Source of the DNA: Chromatiaceae bacterium
GTDB lineage: Bacteria; Pseudomonadota; Gammaproteobacteria; Chromatiales; Chromatiaceae
NCBI GenBank assembly: GCA_025458165.1
Contig: JALOTB010000026.1
Location: 29,476-93,475, forward strand
Length of the DNA stretch: 64,000 nt
Direction: 5' to 3'
A model generated the notes under the pieces. It had not been told where the DNA came from and made no database searches. It saw nothing but the letters and a program-made list of their open reading frames with translations. The translations under genes and the position numbers were made by a program. This document shows positions 61,941 to 64,000 of the stretch, one piece after another. Numbering within the stretch: position 1 is the stretch's first letter; each line of letters begins with the position of its first letter.

Positions 61941-63308
61941 ATGAGTGCACCTCACATCCTGGTGGTGGACGACGAGCCCGACATCCGCACCCTGGTCTCG
62001 GAGATCCTGGAGGACGAGGGCTATGTGGTCGCCTCCGCCCAGAACGGGGAGAGTGCGCGCCACGCCCTGCGCGAGCGCCGCCCCGACCTGATCCTGCTCG
62101 ACATCTGGATGCCCGACCTCGACGGCATCAGCCTGCTCAAGGAGTGGGCGGAGGACGAGGGGCTGCCCTGCCCGGTGATCATGATGTCCGGCCACGGCAC
62201 GGTCGAGACCGCGGTCGAGGCCACCCGGCTCGGGGCCTATGACTTCCTGGAGAAGCCGCTCTCCATGGCGAAGCTCCTGCTCACCGTGGAGCGGGCCCTG
62301 GAGGCCGACAAGCTCGCGCGCGAGAATGTGGGGCTGCGCCGGCGCACCGCCATTGTCCACGAGCCGGTCGGGCGCAGCGGCGCCATGCAGCGCCTGCGCG
62401 AGCAGGTCAAGCGCATCGCCCAGCACGACACCTGGGTGCTGATCACCGGCGAGGCCGGCAGCGGGCGGGAGACCTTCGCCCGCTTCCTGCATTCCCAGAG
62501 CGCCCGGCGCGAGCGGCCCTTCGTCGATCTCGGCGTGTCCGGCATCGCCCGCAGCAACGCCTCCCGCGAGCTCTTCGGCAGCGAGGAGGGCGACCACATC
62601 CACTACGGCAGCCTGGAGCAGGCGGCCAGCGGCACCCTGCTGCTGGACGAGGTCGGGGACATGGACCTGGAGGTCCAGGGGGCGCTGCTCGGGGCGCTCG
62701 ATACCGGCTCCTTCCTGCGCGTCGGCGGCACCGAGCCGGTGCGCATCGATGTCCGCATCATCGCCGCCACCCAGCGGAATCTGGAGGACGAGGTGCGCGC
62801 CGGCCGATTCCGCGAAGATCTTTTCTACCATCTGAACGTGGTCCCCCTCCACGTCCCGGCCCTGCGCGAGCACAACGAGGACGTCCCGGAGCTCCTCGGC
62901 TACTACGTCGACTACTTCGCGACCCACGAGAAGCTGCCCTACCGGCGCTTCAGCGTCGGGGCGCAAAACTTCTTGCGCAACTACCCCTGGCCGGGCAACG
63001 TGCGCGAGCTCAAGAACCTGGTGCAGCGCGTACTCATCCTCGGGGCGGGGGACGAGATCTCGCAGGACGACGTGGAGAACGCCTTGGGCGCCGCACCCGG
63101 GGCCCCCGCCCAGCCGATGGAGGGCCTGGTCTCCTTCGACCAGCCCCTGCGCCAGGCGCGCGAGCAGTTCGAGAAGGCCTACCTCGACTACCAGCTCGAG
63201 AAGCACGCCGGCAACGTCAGCAAGATGGCCAAAGAGGCCGGCATGGAGCGGACCCATCTCTATCGGAAGCTCCGCTCGCTGGGGATCGAGATCAAGGAGA
63301 GACGGTAG
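61941..63308 (+). CDS. ntrX: NtrX-like response regulator with degenerate AAA+ domain
   Basis: 455 residues: receiver domain with 'LVVDDEPDIRTLVSEIL' and Asp 54 ('LILLDIWMPDLDG'); AAA+ domain (about 150-375); Fis-type DNA-binding helix ('HAGNVSKMAKEAGMERTHLY'). In the ATPase the Walker A is 'GEAGSGRE' (170-177), with Arg 176 where Lys is normal, and the sigma54-contact GAFTGA loop is missing: 'RELFGSEEGDHIHYGSLEQA' passes directly. Walker B 'GTLLLDEVGDM' and the Arg finger region 'RFREDLFYHLNVV' remain. So it probably does not activate sigma54 in the usual way. NtrX in some alphaproteobacteria also lacks GAFTGA. Confidence 0.93.
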   Translation: MSAPHILVVDDEPDIRTLVSEILEDEGYVVASAQNGESARHALRERRPDLILLDIWMPDLDGISLLKEWAEDEGLPCPVIMMSGHGTVETAVEATRLGAYDFLEKPLSMAKLLLTVERALEADKLARENVGLRRRTAIVHEPVGRSGAMQRLREQVKRIAQHDTWVLITGEAGSGRETFARFLHSQSARRERPFVDLGVSGIARSNASRELFGSEEGDHIHYGSLEQAASGTLLLDEVGDMDLEVQGALLGALDTGSFLRVGGTEPVRIDVRIIAATQRNLEDEVRAGRFREDLFYHLNVVPLHVPALREHNEDVPELLGYYVDYFATHEKLPYRRFSVGAQNFLRNYPWPGNVRELKNLVQRVLILGAGDEISQDDVENALGAAPGAPAQPMEGLVSFDQPLRQAREQFEKAYLDYQLEKHAGNVSKMAKEAGMERTHLYRKLRSLGIEIKERR

Positions 63309-63422
63309 ACGATGGCGGATTGCAGAGACCCTGCGACGGCATCGGACCGGTCGCCACCCAAGGATGACAACTGATCACTCGCCCCACCAAACCCTGATCG
63401 CTGCGCCCTCAGCCCAACTCCC

Positions 63423-64000
63423 GTGAAGATCATCATCCTCGGCGCCGGTCAGGTGGGCACGTCGGTGGCCGCGAATCTGGTGAGTGAGGCCAACGACATC
63501 ACCGTCGTCGACCAGAGTCCGGAGCTGCTGCGGGGGCTCCAGGACCGCTTCGATCTGCGCACGGTGCTCGGCAACGGGGCGCACCCGGACGTGCTGATGC
63601 GCGCCGGGGCCGAGGACGCGGACATGATCATCGCGGTGACCAACAGCGATGAGACCAACATGGTCGCCTGCCAGGTGGCCTATACGCTGTTTCATACGCC
63701 AACCAAGATCGCCCGCGTGCGCTCGCCGGGGTTTCTCGACCATCCTCGGCTATTCGCCACGGAGGCGCTCCCCATCGATGTGCGGATCAGCCCGGAGCAG
63801 CTCGTCACCGAGTACATCATGCGGCTGATCGAGAACCCCGGCGCCCTGCAGGTGCTCGACTTCGCCGACGGGCGGGTGCGCCTGGTCGGCGTGCGCGCCT
63901 ATTACGGCGGACCGCTGGTGGGCCACGAGCTGCGCACCCTCTACGACCACATGCCCAAGGTCGACGCCCGGGTGGCGGCCATCTATCGCCAGGACCGGGC
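63423..64000 (+). CDS. trkA: Trk potassium uptake regulator TrkA (partial)
   Basis: The frame from GTG at 63423 runs off the right end with 192 codons visible. It begins '[20 protein letters not shown]', the NAD-binding Rossmann motif of the KTN domain, followed by '[20 protein letters not shown]', '[20 protein letters not shown]', '[20 protein letters not shown]' and the start of the TrkA-C part '[20 protein letters not shown]'. TrkA is the cytoplasmic NAD/ATP-binding gate subunit of the Trk K+ channel. The gene order ntrX-trkA is typical for Gammaproteobacteria. About half to two fifths of the protein is inside the window. Confidence 0.93.
   Translation, partial: MKIIILGAGQVGTSVAANLVSEANDITVVDQSPELLRGLQDRFDLRTVLGNGAHPDVLMRAGAEDADMIIAVTNSDETNMVACQVAYTLFHTPTKIARVRSPGFLDHPRLFATEALPIDVRISPEQLVTEYIMRLIENPGALQVLDFADGRVRLVGVRAYYGGPLVGHELRTLYDHMPKVDARVAAIYRQDR

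Overview
The window is a GC-rich chromosomal segment with dense, overlapping gene clusters. It looks like a sulfur-oxidising gammaproteobacterium of the order Chromatiales (purple-sulfur-bacterium type). The reasons are aprB/aprA for the oxidative APS-reductase pathway, a complete Pil-Chp type IV pilus chemosensory cluster, a gshB-apbE-tonB cluster, a gammaproteobacterial def-fmt-rsmB-DUF4390-ntrY-ntrX-trkA run, and family-type intergenic repeats. The taxonomic placement is inference. No photosynthesis genes, tRNA, rRNA, CRISPR array, insertion sequence or phage gene was seen.

Layout. 0-13 kb: tail of an RsmF-like rRNA methyltransferase, several small unknown proteins, a NahK/APH-type kinase, a DUF2189 membrane protein, a HEPN/MNT toxin-antitoxin-like pair, a MacA-MacB-like export system in two proteins plus permease, and a group of secreted proteins (DUF1287, a FecR-like anchored protein, an unrecognised Cys/His protein, an NlpC/P60 lipoprotein). 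13-19.4 kb: waaA, an isochorismatase-fold hydrolase, rhodanese + isoaspartyl methyltransferase, and the overlapping gshB-apbE-tonB cluster. 19.6-29.7 kb: pilG-pilH-pilI-pilJ-chpA-chpC, with a string of six hairpins between pilI and pilJ. 29.7-33 kb: rsmE, bioA, DUF423, and a thioredoxin-HEAT fusion.

33.4-35.9 kb: aprBA with a candidate sigma70 promoter, a roughly 200-nt leader and a textbook terminator. However, aprA is broken in this sequence by a short internal deletion with frameshift near codon 182. Just downstream lies a 120-bp element made of two hexanucleotide arrays (nine CGTTGT, five CGATCA) closed by a 10-bp inverted repeat. 36-42 kb: gltB-gltD. 42.6-50.2 kb: lytic transglycosylase, zinc-ribbon protein, REP-like repeats, an EEP-family hydrolase, cytochrome c4, a HIT-fold protein, mtfA, a retropepsin-like protease and a CFA-synthase-like methyltransferase. 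50.3-64 kb: topA, smg, dprA, a LysM protein, then divergently def-fmt-rsmB-DUF4390-ntrY-ntrX-trkA (cut by the window end).

How they fit together: PilG/PilH/PilI/PilJ/ChpA/ChpC form a chemotaxis-like phosphorelay controlling twitching motility. AprBA would oxidise sulfite plus AMP to APS, but neither aprM nor qmoABC is present here and aprA is disrupted. GltBD supplies glutamate. NtrY/NtrX form a two-component pair in which the NtrX-like regulator has lost the GAFTGA loop and the Walker A lysine. The most unusual things in the window are the aprA lesion, the paired hexamer arrays with regularly spaced GATC sites, the family of intergenic hairpin repeats next to signalling genes, and the degenerate NtrX ATPase domain.
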